From Lunatimonas salinarum (GTDB lineage: Bacteria; Bacteroidota; Bacteroidia; Cytophagales; Cyclobacteriaceae), in NCBI RefSeq assembly GCF_017811155.1, contig NZ_JACVCV010000002.1, positions 124,001-188,000 of the forward strand: a stretch of 64,000 bases of DNA, written 5' to 3'. The translations under genes and the position numbers were made by a program. Of this stretch, positions 56,589 through 64,000 are shown in pieces. Under the pieces are notes generated by a model that ran no database searches, was not told where the DNA came from, and saw only the letters and a list, made by a program, of their open reading frames with translations. Numbering within the stretch: the stretch's first letter is position 1; each line of letters begins with the position of its first letter.

Positions 56589-57638
56589 ATGAAAAAAGAT
56601 ATAACTATCTACGACATAGCTGAAAACATCGGAGTATCTCCTACCACGGTAAGTAGGGCCCTAAGCAACCACCCTCGGGTGAAAGAAAAAACCAAGAAGA
56701 AAATCTTCGAGGCCGCCCAAAAGCTTGGCTATCAATCGAACATCTTCGCTACCAACCTGCGCAGAAAACATACCTTCAATATCGGAGTGATTGTTCCGCG
56801 CCTAAACAGTCCTTTTCAATCTTCGGCGCTATCTGGTATGGAGAAGGTAGCGAGCGAGGCCGGATACAACTTGGTCATCAGCCAATCCCTGGAATCGATG
56901 GAAAAAGAAGTAGCCAATGTCAAAACGATGTTTAACAGCCGGGTAGATGGCCTTATAGTGTCCTTGGCCGGAGATACAGAGCAAACCGACCACTTCCAGG
57001 CCTTTCGGAAAAAAGAGATTCCCATTGTATTTTTTGACCGGGTACCCAAGCAACCGAACATCTCAGGTGTGATCATCGACAATGAAAAGGCGGCTTATGA
57101 AGCTACTACCCACCTACTTGAACAAGGATGTAACAGAATTGCCCACGTGGTGGGCAATTTAGATATCAATGTATACTCCGATCGGCTAGCAGGGTTCCAT
57201 AGGGCGCTTAGTGATCGGGGGGTCCCTCTAAAAGCAGCAGATCTGATGGTCTCAGACCTCAGCGAAGAAGCCGGCGAGGCGGTGGTCTCTAAACTGGTAA
57301 AAATGAAACCGATGCCCGACGGACTGATGGTATCCAACGACTATTGCGCCGCATCTTGTCTCGTCGCATTAAAAAAACGAGGGGTTCGTGTACCGGAAGA
57401 TATCGCCCTGGTAGGATTTAACAACGACACCATTTCGCGTATGGTAGAACCAAACCTAACCACCATCAGCTATCCTGGCTACCTAATGGGAGAAACCGCT
57501 ATGAAAACCCTCATTCTACAACTCAAAAGCGGTGATAATTCAGAAAGTATCCCCAAGGAAATCAAAGTGTTGGACGCCGCATTACTTGTTAGAGGTTCAT
57601 CAAAAAGAAATACCAACAAACCGAAGGAAGCTATATAA
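56589..57638 (+). CDS. LacI-family transcriptional regulator
   Basis: 349 residues. The N-terminal helix-turn-helix is ITIYDIAENIGVSPTTVSRAL with the hinge helix FATNLRRKHT near residue 55. The periplasmic-binding-protein-like effector domain follows (NIGVIVPRLNSPFQSS, DGLIVSLAG, DRLAGFHRAL, ALVGFNNDTISRMVEPNLTTI). It should sense a sugar or sugar acid and repress its targets. Two perfect LacI-type operators occur in the window, one in its own upstream region and one before susC of pair 3. The divergent DUF6807 operon is the most likely target. Confidence 0.94.
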   Translation: MKKDITIYDIAENIGVSPTTVSRALSNHPRVKEKTKKKIFEAAQKLGYQSNIFATNLRRKHTFNIGVIVPRLNSPFQSSALSGMEKVASEAGYNLVISQSLESMEKEVANVKTMFNSRVDGLIVSLAGDTEQTDHFQAFRKKEIPIVFFDRVPKQPNISGVIIDNEKAAYEATTHLLEQGCNRIAHVVGNLDINVYSDRLAGFHRALSDRGVPLKAADLMVSDLSEEAGEAVVSKLVKMKPMPDGLMVSNDYCAASCLVALKKRGVRVPEDIALVGFNNDTISRMVEPNLTTISYPGYLMGETAMKTLILQLKSGDNSESIPKEIKVLDAALLVRGSSKRNTNKPKEAI

Positions 57639-57645
57639 TGTATTT

Positions 57646-57690
57646 TACCGCTTTATGCCAGAGCGATCATTTTGCCAGCATAAAGCGGTA
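57646..57690. terminator. Terminator-like hairpin between convergent genes
   Basis: A perfect 13-bp stem (TACCGCTTTATGC with GCATAAAGCGGTA) and 19-nt loop directly after the LacI stop. The T-tract is short. Confidence 0.65.
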
Positions 57691-57715
57691 TAGTTTAATG
57701 GAGTTTAGTTTCTAG

Positions 57716-57842
57716 CTAACTACAACGGCATACTTTTGGTAGGCGCACATATCCGAATGCTCCCAGCATTAACAAAGCACCAATATAAATCACCGAATAG
57801 AGAAACAGCCGAAAACCTAGAAGAACTGACCAAACACTATAA
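57716..57842 (-). other. Possible membrane-protein fragment
   Basis: A frame open from inside the end of the neighbouring gene reads WSVLLGFRLFLYSVIYIG then ALLMLGAFGYVRLPKV, a plausible membrane helix with a basic end, stopping at TAG 57716-57718. It has no start of its own outside the neighbour. It may be a relic or chance. Confidence 0.2.
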
Positions 57843-60194
57843 TTAAGTTTTGGTAGTTGCCTCCTCTAGATTGTACAGCGTCACGATTACTTGCATCATC
57901 GCCGCATCGGCGAATGAATCCTTGGAGGGTTCAAGCGGGTACTTTCCCACATCCATGATTTTCATGGCCTTGTCCGGATCGCCCTGAAAACGCTCATATT
58001 CCTGCAAGTAAAAATCAACCATAAGCGCCAATTCTTCCGGCTTGGGATCTCTTCCCAGTATCCTTAAATAGGCTTCCTCCACGGCAGCCTCGGTGGAAGT
58101 GTGGTTTTTCACCAAGTTAGATGCCAATACCCGTGAAGCCTCAAGCACCATGGGATCATTCAGCAGGGCCAATGCCTGCAAAGGGGTATTGGTTCTGTTT
58201 CGCCTTATCTGACAAATGTCCCTATTGCTGCCGTCAAAAAGCAGCAGCGCAGGAGGTGGCAGTGTTAGCTTAATAAACGTATACATCCCTCTTCGATACA
58301 GCTTATCTCCATTATCCATTCGATAGACAGAGAGTTCGCCCCTTCCTGATGAAGATGCTTCCCAAAGGCCAGGTGGCTGATAGGGTTTCACGCTTGGGCC
58401 TCCCAACTCGTGGACAAGAAGCCCGCTACTTTCCAACACCAAGTCGCGGATATGCTCTGCTGGCAAACGCAAGCGAGGAAAACGCGCGAGGTATACGTTT
58501 TCAGGATCCTTCTCGAGTTTTTCCTTCGTAAGTCTTCCAGACTGCCGGTATGCGGCCGATTGCATAATCTTTTTAAGTAAGTACCTGATATCCCAACCAT
58601 TTTCGCGAAAATCCACCGCTAGCCAATCCAAGAGTTCCGGATGGGTAGGAAGGTCTCCTTGCAGCCCAAAATCCCCGGAGGAGGCAACAATTCCCTTCCC
58701 GAAGAGCTCCTGCCAGATCAAATTTACAAAAACGCGGGAAGCCAGTGGATTTTCCGGTGAAAAGGTCCACTCCGCCAAGCCTAAGCGGTTAGGTGCATAC
58801 TTTTCGTCAAACGCCAATACCGAGTTGGGTGTACGTGGATAAACAACTTGGTCAGTCGGCGCATCATAGACGCCACGGGAGAGCACATAGGTAGTCCTTA
58901 ATGTATCCTTAAACTCCTCCATTACCGACACCACAACCTTTGTTGTATCCTTGTGATTGACAAAATTCAGGATTCCCTCCAAATCTTCCGGTTCAATCGT
59001 CATCAGCGGTGTTTTGGAGCGAACGGCAGACCCCGCACCTCCCTCAAAACCCTTCTCGGGTGTGTTATTGAAAAATGCATACAAACTAAAGTAATCTTCC
59101 TGCGAAACGGGGTCGTATTTGTGGTCGTGGCATTGCGCGCATTCCATCGTTAACCCCAAGATCGCCTTTGAAAACGTATTGGTCTTATCCACTACATACT
59201 CCACCCGGTATTCTTCATCGATCACCCCTTCCTCCTCCGTATACTTATGGTTTCGGTTAAAACCAGTAGCCAAAATCTGCTCTTTCGTGGGATTAGGCAA
59301 TAGATCCCCTGCCAGTTGCCAGGTAATAAACTTGTCGTAGGGCATATTCTTCCGAAACGCATGAATTACCCAATCTCTATAGGGCCACTGAGTACGGATA
59401 TTGTCGTTTTGATACCCAAAAGAATCCGAGTAACGGGAAACGTCGAGCCAAAAGCCAGCCATACGCTCCGCATAGGCCGGAGTGAGCAAAAGCGAATCAA
59501 TCAGCGCCTCCACCGCTTCTTCGGAACTTAATGATTTGTAGGCTTCCAGTGCCTTCGGCGAAAGTGGCAAACCTGTGAGGTCCAAGGCGATCCGCTTCAT
59601 CAAGTAGTTTCTTTCTGACTCTTCATTCGGCAATAGCCCCTCCTGCTGCATTCGATCCCATAAAAACCGGTCAATTTCATTCTTGGACCAGCTATCTTTT
59701 GGATCTATTGGAACCTCTGACTTTACGGGAGCCAAAAAAGCCCAATGCGGTTCGTAATTAGCGCCTTGCTCTACCCATCGGAGTAATATATCCTTTTCCG
59801 TATCCGTAAGCGAAAGATTGGATTCCGGCGGAGGCATCTGATCAGAAGGATCCGACGAAAACACGCGGGAAATCAACTCCGAATCTGATGGCTTGCCCGG
59901 GATAACCGCATGCACAGAGGGAGTTTCCTTTAATGCAGCATAAGCGCCTTCGGGCGTATCCAAGCGCAATCCCGCTTCCCGCTTATTGGCATCGGGACCG
60001 TGACAGGCAAAACACTTGTCCGAAAGTATAGGCCGTACGTGAAAATTGTAGCTAAGTACACCCTCCCCCGATAATTCCAGATCCCCCGTTTTCTGCTCAC
60101 AAGCAACGAAAAAAAAGAATACGACTGGCCAAAGAAAGTTTAATAAGGGGTATAAACCGGATGATCGAAATACCGGGCAAGAAAGTACTCGCAT
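57843..60194 (-). CDS. Lipoprotein with planctomycete-type cytochrome, DUF1549 and DUF1553 domains
   Basis: The start at 60194 (MRVLSCPVFRSS) gives a hydrophobic segment and lipobox-like VACEQ. A cytochrome-c-like PSCyt1 domain holds CFACHGPDANKREAG, with a heme site CxxCH and MPPP as the likely distal methionine region. DUF1549 (PSCyt2) follows (WLDVSRYSDSFGYQND) with a second CAQCHDHKYDP site, and DUF1553 (PSD1) closes it (NRTNTPLQALALLNDP). About 783 residues. Such proteins are frequent in Planctomycetes and in Bacteroidota that use complex glycans, but have no proven role. The usual DUF1501 partner is absent. Confidence 0.9.
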   Translation of the reverse strand: MRVLSCPVFRSSGLYPLLNFLWPVVFFFFVACEQKTGDLELSGEGVLSYNFHVRPILSDKCFACHGPDANKREAGLRLDTPEGAYAALKETPSVHAVIPGKPSDSELISRVFSSDPSDQMPPPESNLSLTDTEKDILLRWVEQGANYEPHWAFLAPVKSEVPIDPKDSWSKNEIDRFLWDRMQQEGLLPNEESERNYLMKRIALDLTGLPLSPKALEAYKSLSSEEAVEALIDSLLLTPAYAERMAGFWLDVSRYSDSFGYQNDNIRTQWPYRDWVIHAFRKNMPYDKFITWQLAGDLLPNPTKEQILATGFNRNHKYTEEEGVIDEEYRVEYVVDKTNTFSKAILGLTMECAQCHDHKYDPVSQEDYFSLYAFFNNTPEKGFEGGAGSAVRSKTPLMTIEPEDLEGILNFVNHKDTTKVVVSVMEEFKDTLRTTYVLSRGVYDAPTDQVVYPRTPNSVLAFDEKYAPNRLGLAEWTFSPENPLASRVFVNLIWQELFGKGIVASSGDFGLQGDLPTHPELLDWLAVDFRENGWDIRYLLKKIMQSAAYRQSGRLTKEKLEKDPENVYLARFPRLRLPAEHIRDLVLESSGLLVHELGGPSVKPYQPPGLWEASSSGRGELSVYRMDNGDKLYRRGMYTFIKLTLPPPALLLFDGSNRDICQIRRNRTNTPLQALALLNDPMVLEASRVLASNLVKNHTSTEAAVEEAYLRILGRDPKPEELALMVDFYLQEYERFQGDPDKAMKIMDVGKYPLEPSKDSFADAAMMQVIVTLYNLEEATTKT

Positions 60195-60569
60195 GATAGT
60201 AGGATTTATTGGTAAATTGTCATCTAAGATACTAGCTTGAACTGACAAGACAAAAATAAAAGCATTCGATTACCCTCCTGAAGGATAAAAAATCTACACA
60301 AAGTAATCAAAACAAAAAGAACAACATTCAACATCCAATCGGCGCACCTACCCAAAATCGATTCCGTAGAGTCCAGACTCTTATTTCTATTTTAGTGCAA
60401 TAGTTGAGAAAACAGCCTAATCCATGCAAAAAGACGGGTTGCAGATTGACCCTCATTTTTAAAATTAAACCGATTCAGTTTAGAATCAAAAAAAAGATTG
60501 CGTTTTTTTTGAGAAATCAATAATTTAACCCCATCTTTATTTTAGAACCAACAAAGTACACTTAAAAAA
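60195..60569. other. AT-rich divergent control region
   Basis: 375 bases between the cytochrome-type gene (minus) and the Lrp gene (plus). No gene is supported. A TATTTTTG box on the minus strand at 60251-60258 is a weak promoter candidate without a partner -33. Confidence 0.5.
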
Positions 60570-61043
60570 ATGGATAAAATTTTAGACATTGACAATATAG
60601 ACCTAAAAATCATCTCATTACTTAATGAAGATGCCAAGACCCCGTATACCGAAATTGCGAAAAAAGTATTTGTTTCATCGGGTACCGTCCACGTACGCAT
60701 GCGAAAGCTTGAAGATATGGGCATCGTCAAAAGTGCCACATTAAACATAGATTTTTCCAAACTAGGGTACGACATCTCGGCGTTTTTGGGAATCTATCTG
60801 GAAAAGAGTTCTTTGTATGACAATGTAATCGAGCGACTCAAGGAAATCGCAGAGGTAATCCATGCCTATTATACGACAGGCAACTACAGTATTTTTGCCA
60901 AAATTATTTGCAAGGACACCAACCACTTAAGGGATGTACTTAATAAAATACAGCAGGTAGAGGGAATAGACCGTACGGAAACACTCATCGTATTAGAAGA
61001 AAGCATCAACAGACCCATTCAACTGTTTGACCCCACGAAATAA
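60570..61043 (+). CDS. Lrp/AsnC family transcriptional regulator
   Basis: 157 residues. The N-terminal DNA-binding domain reads DIDNIDLKIISLLNEDAKTPY, then EIAKKVFVSSGTVHVRMRKLEDMG as the helix-turn-helix. The C-terminal RAM domain follows (LGIYLEKSSLYDNVIERLKEI, HAYYTTGNYSIFAKIICKD, IQQVEGIDRTETLIVLEE). The protein should form octamers and respond to an amino acid or related ligand. It lies 258 bases upstream of sufB, with palindromic sites between them; whether it controls suf is unknown. Confidence 0.93.
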   Translation: MDKILDIDNIDLKIISLLNEDAKTPYTEIAKKVFVSSGTVHVRMRKLEDMGIVKSATLNIDFSKLGYDISAFLGIYLEKSSLYDNVIERLKEIAEVIHAYYTTGNYSIFAKIICKDTNHLRDVLNKIQQVEGIDRTETLIVLEESINRPIQLFDPTK

Positions 61044-61060
61044 GGAGTGGTCGAGTCTAG

Positions 61061-61083
61061 TTATTTAGATTAAATCTAAATAA
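61061..61083. promoter_or_regulatory. 23-bp palindrome upstream of sufBCD
   Basis: Arms TTATTTAGATT and AATCTAAATAA are exact complements around a central A. The half-site TCTAAATAACT is found inverted at 61059-61069 and again direct at 61285-61295, 7 bases before sufB. It looks like an operator (iron- or redox-responsive DtxR-like, or Lrp); it is too AT-rich for a terminator. Confidence 0.6.
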
Positions 61084-61257
61084 AACTCAAATAGGCTGTT
61101 ACCCATGAATAATAGTCCTTTTTAAAGATGAGCCAAAAAGCTGTAAACCCTATTCACATATCACAACTAACTTAAAATCAACTATATAATTATCTAAAAC
61201 GCAAATATTCTGAGGAAATTAGCACCCTGCTGAACAATATAAATTAGATATTCGTTG

Positions 61258-61265
61258 TATATTTG
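61258..61265 (+). promoter_or_regulatory. Candidate -7 box of sufBCD
   Basis: TATATTTG fits TAnnTTTG and sits 37 bases before the sufB start. The -33 region is weak. The downstream half-site TCTAAATAACT would fall just after the transcription start. Confidence 0.5.
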
Positions 61266-61301
61266 TCCAGTAGAATGTAATTAGTCTAAATAACTCAGAA
61301 A

Positions 61302-62747
61302 ATGTCAAAAGACAACCAAATCTTAGAAGAATTCACGTCAAAGGAATACGAACACGGCTGGTCTGTGAACTATGAAGCGGACGAGGCGCCCATTGGGTTA
61401 AACGAAGATATCATTCGTTGGATTTCTGCAAAAAAGGAGGAACCCGAATGGCTGCTTGACTGGAGGCTGAAGGCTTTTAAAATCTGGGAAGATATGAATG
61501 AGCCAAGCTGGGCTAATGTGAAGTATCCTAAAATTGATCTTCAAAAACTACGTTATTACTCTGCACCAAAGCAGGCAAAAAAGCCTAAATCGCTGGATGA
61601 AATTGATCCGGAACTGCTAAAGATATACGAGCGGCTGGGTATTTCCCTGAATGAGCAAAAGCGTCTTCAGGGCATCGCTGTAGATGCAGTGTTGGATTCA
61701 GTTTCTGTAGGAACCACCTTTAAAGACACCCTTTCCAAACTGGGAATTATTTTTTGTTCGTTTGGCGAAGCAGTGCAAGAACATCCCGAGTTGGTGAAAA
61801 AATATTTGGGATCCGTGGTTCCCATTTCGGACAACTACTATGCCGCTCTCAATTCAGCGGTATTTTCGGACGGTTCATTTTGTTACATCCCGAAGGGTGT
61901 AAGATGTCCCATGGAGCTCTCCACTTACTTTAGGATCAACGCAGCCAATACGGGTCAATTTGAGCGTACGCTGATAGTAGCCGAAGAAGGTTCCTATGTA
62001 TCCTACCTAGAGGGATGTACTGCCCCACAGCGGGATGAAAATCAACTGCATGCAGCCGTGGTGGAAATTTATGCGGAAAAGCATGCGGAAGTAAAATACT
62101 CTACGGTACAAAATTGGTTCCCAGGCGACAAAGATGGAAAAGGCGGTATCTATAATTTTGTAACCAAGCGAGGTCTTTGTGCGGGAGATCACTCCAAAAT
62201 ATCCTGGACCCAAGTAGAAACGGGTTCAGCCGTCACATGGAAATATCCTTCCTGTATCCTCAAAGGAGATCACAGTGTGGGTGAATTTTATTCTGTGGCC
62301 GTGACCAACAATTACCAACAAGCGGACACGGGCACCAAAATGATTCATATAGGTAAAAATACCCGATCTAGGATCGTATCCAAGGGCATTTCTGCGGGTT
62401 TTTCCCAAAATTCGTACCGGGGGCAAGTACAGGTGATGAAACGAGCTACCAATGCCCGAAACTTTTCGCAGTGTGACTCCTTATTAATGGGATCGAAATG
62501 CGGTGCACATACGTTCCCCTATATAGATATTGCAAATACCAGTGCAAAGGTTGAGCACGAAGCTACTACCTCGAAGATCGGCGAAGATCAGATTTTCTAT
62601 TGCAATCAACGGGGAATCGCCACCGAAGACGCGGTAGCACTTATCGTAAATGGCTATGCTAAAGAGGTATTGAATCAGCTACCCATGGAATTTGCTGTGG
62701 AAGCGCAAAAATTACTGGCACTTACCTTGGAAGGTAGTGTAGGATAA
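61302..62747 (+). CDS. sufB: Fe-S cluster assembly protein SufB
   Basis: 481 residues, cytosolic scaffold of the SUF system that builds iron-sulfur clusters with SufC and SufD. Family segments include [21 protein letters not shown], the core [40 protein letters not shown] and [15 protein letters not shown] with its conserved cysteine. [23 protein letters not shown] near the end is typical. It is followed by sufC after 18 bases and opens the suf operon. Confidence 0.97.
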   Translation: MSKDNQILEEFTSKEYEHGWSVNYEADEAPIGLNEDIIRWISAKKEEPEWLLDWRLKAFKIWEDMNEPSWANVKYPKIDLQKLRYYSAPKQAKKPKSLDEIDPELLKIYERLGISLNEQKRLQGIAVDAVLDSVSVGTTFKDTLSKLGIIFCSFGEAVQEHPELVKKYLGSVVPISDNYYAALNSAVFSDGSFCYIPKGVRCPMELSTYFRINAANTGQFERTLIVAEEGSYVSYLEGCTAPQRDENQLHAAVVEIYAEKHAEVKYSTVQNWFPGDKDGKGGIYNFVTKRGLCAGDHSKISWTQVETGSAVTWKYPSCILKGDHSVGEFYSVAVTNNYQQADTGTKMIHIGKNTRSRIVSKGISAGFSQNSYRGQVQVMKRATNARNFSQCDSLLMGSKCGAHTFPYIDIANTSAKVEHEATTSKIGEDQIFYCNQRGIATEDAVALIVNGYAKEVLNQLPMEFAVEAQKLLALTLEGSVG

Positions 62748-62765
62748 TCTAACATCATAACAATC

Positions 62766-63527
62766 ATGCTAAGCATCAAGAATCTTCATGCCTCCATAGA
62801 AGGCACTCCCATTCTCAGGGGTATAAACTTAGAAGTAAACGCAGGCGAGGTACACGCCATCATGGGCCCCAATGGTTCCGGAAAATCAACATTGGCCTCT
62901 GTACTTGCGGGCAGGGAAGAATACGAAGTAACCGAAGGAGAGGTTATCTTTAGGGGAAAGGATCTGCTAGAACTTAGCCCAGAAGATAGAGCCAGAGAGG
63001 GTGTATTCCTTGCTTTTCAATATCCGGTGGAGATCCCCGGCGTTAGTTCTACAAACTTTCTACGTACTGCGGTAAACCAAGTAAGGGAGTATCGAGGACA
63101 AGAACCACTTGACGCGGTTAAATTCCTTTCGTTGATGAAGGAAAAAATGAAACTGGTAGAAATTGATCAAAAACTTTTAAGCCGATCACTGAACGAAGGG
63201 TTTTCCGGAGGAGAGAAAAAACGAAACGAAATCTTCCAAATGGCTATTCTTGAGCCAACACTTTCCATCTTAGATGAAACGGATTCAGGCCTCGACATTG
63301 ATGCCTTGAAGATCGTGTCTAATGGCGTAAACCAACTCAAATCCAAAGACAATGCAACGATAGTAGTGACCCACTATCAGCGCTTATTGGACTATATCGT
63401 GCCCGATTATGTGCATGTGCTGTACAAAGGCCAGATTGTCAAGTCCGGAACCAAAGAATTGGCCTTGGAATTGGAAGAAAAGGGTTACGATTGGATCAAG
63501 GAAGAAGTGGCGGGAACCGCTGTCTAA
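62766..63527 (+). CDS. sufC: Fe-S cluster assembly ATPase SufC
   Basis: 253-residue ABC-type ATPase that works with SufB and SufD in the cytosol. Walker A is GPNGSGKST (about 36-44), the signature is EGFSGGEKKRNEIFQMAIL, Walker B is LSILDETDSGLDIDALK, and the switch histidine is in VVTHYQRLLDYI. Length is normal. The start follows sufB closely and sufD begins 32 bases downstream. Confidence 0.97.
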   Translation: MLSIKNLHASIEGTPILRGINLEVNAGEVHAIMGPNGSGKSTLASVLAGREEYEVTEGEVIFRGKDLLELSPEDRAREGVFLAFQYPVEIPGVSSTNFLRTAVNQVREYRGQEPLDAVKFLSLMKEKMKLVEIDQKLLSRSLNEGFSGGEKKRNEIFQMAILEPTLSILDETDSGLDIDALKIVSNGVNQLKSKDNATIVVTHYQRLLDYIVPDYVHVLYKGQIVKSGTKELALELEEKGYDWIKEEVAGTAV

Positions 63528-63559
63528 TTACTTGTCTTTCAACCTGTTAACCTATTCAA

Positions 63560-64000
63560 ATGACTACTACCTTAAAAAAAACCGATACCTTAGCCTCCTC
63601 GTTTTTGGAGGCTTTTTATAGTAAGAAACCGGATTCTCCTTGGACGGAATTAGTCGTTCATGCGTCGGGATTGCTGCGGGAGCATGGTCTTCCAGCTCCA
63701 AAAAGTGAAGAGTACAAATTTACGGCTATTTCAAGGCGCATTGAAGCCAGATTAAAAAACCTGGCCCATGCGCCCCATGCAGAAAAAATTACCGCAGAGG
63801 ATCTCCACCAATACCTTATACCAGGGGTAGCTTGCCATCTCGTGGTATTAAACAACGGAAGATTCGACAGATCCCTATCCTCCTTTGATGAGGCTGCATT
63901 TACCGCACGATCGTTCTCCGAAGGAGAAATCCCTGTGGAATTGGGAACAATTGCAAAAGCGGAGAAAGATCCATTTGCTGCATTGAATCAGTTGGCCTTC
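63560..64000 (+). CDS. sufD: Fe-S cluster assembly protein SufD, 3' end outside the window
   Basis: The first 147 codons are present and the frame runs off the right edge. LPAPKSEEYKFTAISRR is the SufD N-terminal motif (PxPKxEEWKYT type), followed by HLVVLNNGRFDRSLSS. SufD pairs with SufB and SufC in the SufBC2D scaffold and is linked to iron entry. It is the third gene of the operon. A terminator-like hairpin falls within codons 11-20. Confidence 0.93.
   Translation, partial: MTTTLKKTDTLASSFLEAFYSKKPDSPWTELVVHASGLLREHGLPAPKSEEYKFTAISRRIEARLKNLAHAPHAEKITAEDLHQYLIPGVACHLVVLNNGRFDRSLSSFDEAAFTARSFSEGEIPVELGTIAKAEKDPFAALNQLAF
63592..63617 (+). terminator. Terminator-like hairpin inside the start of sufD
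   Basis: AGCCTCC (63592-63598) pairs with GGAGGCT (63607-63613) around an 8-nt loop and is followed directly by a run of five Ts (63613-63617). It lies within the coding sequence and could lower sufD expression relative to sufBC. Confidence 0.45.

Noticed and set aside
1-64000. CRISPR arrays, tRNA or rRNA genes and intact insertion sequences
   Set aside because: No regularly spaced repeats, cloverleaf-like sequence, rRNA motif or complete transposase was found by reading either strand.

Overview
The window looks like chromosome of a member of the Bacteroidota, most likely a Cytophagales/Cyclobacteriaceae-type marine or soil heterotroph. The evidence is three SusC/SusD outer-membrane uptake pairs, many exported proteins typical of this phylum (DUF3857 transglutaminases, DUF1573, AsmA, DUF2490, DUF6807/PmoA-like, ThuA), starts without Shine-Dalgarno sites, and at least one promoter of the Bacteroidetes -33 TTTG / -7 TAnnTTTG type. 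The species call is inference; no rRNA or tRNA gene lies in the window.

Layout. 0-6 kb: end of a six-bladed beta-propeller gene, then susC-susD pair 1 on the minus strand. 6-11 kb: a DUF302 gene, a large uncharacterised protein, and a debris-rich stretch holding an intact hicAB toxin-antitoxin module, the eroded C-terminus of a second HicB-like antitoxin, and a 5' remnant of a lost paralogue of the transglutaminase gene that follows. 10.9-20.6 kb: two overlapping transglutaminase-like genes (one apparently catalytic, one a pseudoenzyme), a zinc alcohol dehydrogenase, an SGNH hydrolase, a DUF4407 protein and a sulfatase, then a 1.1-kb gene graveyard with an antitoxin pseudogene carrying two in-frame stops and a frameshifted IS200/RAYT-type transposase fragment among REP-like repeats. 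20.6-34.5 kb: trpS, a DUF1573 protein, a NEW3-domain/ABC-exporter operon, an AsmA-like giant, three exported proteins of unknown role and a DUF5009 acyltransferase-like membrane protein.

35-46 kb: two divergently oriented susCD pairs separated by an AT-rich 0.8-kb region that carries a perfect LacI-family operator consensus. 46-60 kb: glycosyltransferase, a SatD-like regulator, an LldP-family permease with malate synthase (two-carbon or hydroxy-acid use), mannonate dehydratase, then a minus-strand cluster of DUF6807, ThuA and Gfo/Idh/MocA genes divergent from a LacI regulator, and a planctomycete-type cytochrome/DUF1549/DUF1553 protein. 60-64 kb: an Lrp/AsnC regulator followed by the sufBCD iron-sulfur assembly genes, with a 23-bp palindrome between them.

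Working model: SusCD pair 3 and the DUF6807-ThuA-Gfo/Idh cluster (perhaps also uxuA) may form one sugar or sugar-acid regulon under the LacI protein, because matching operators sit at both places. The most unusual parts of the window are the two relic-rich intergenic regions and the paired active/inactive transglutaminases.
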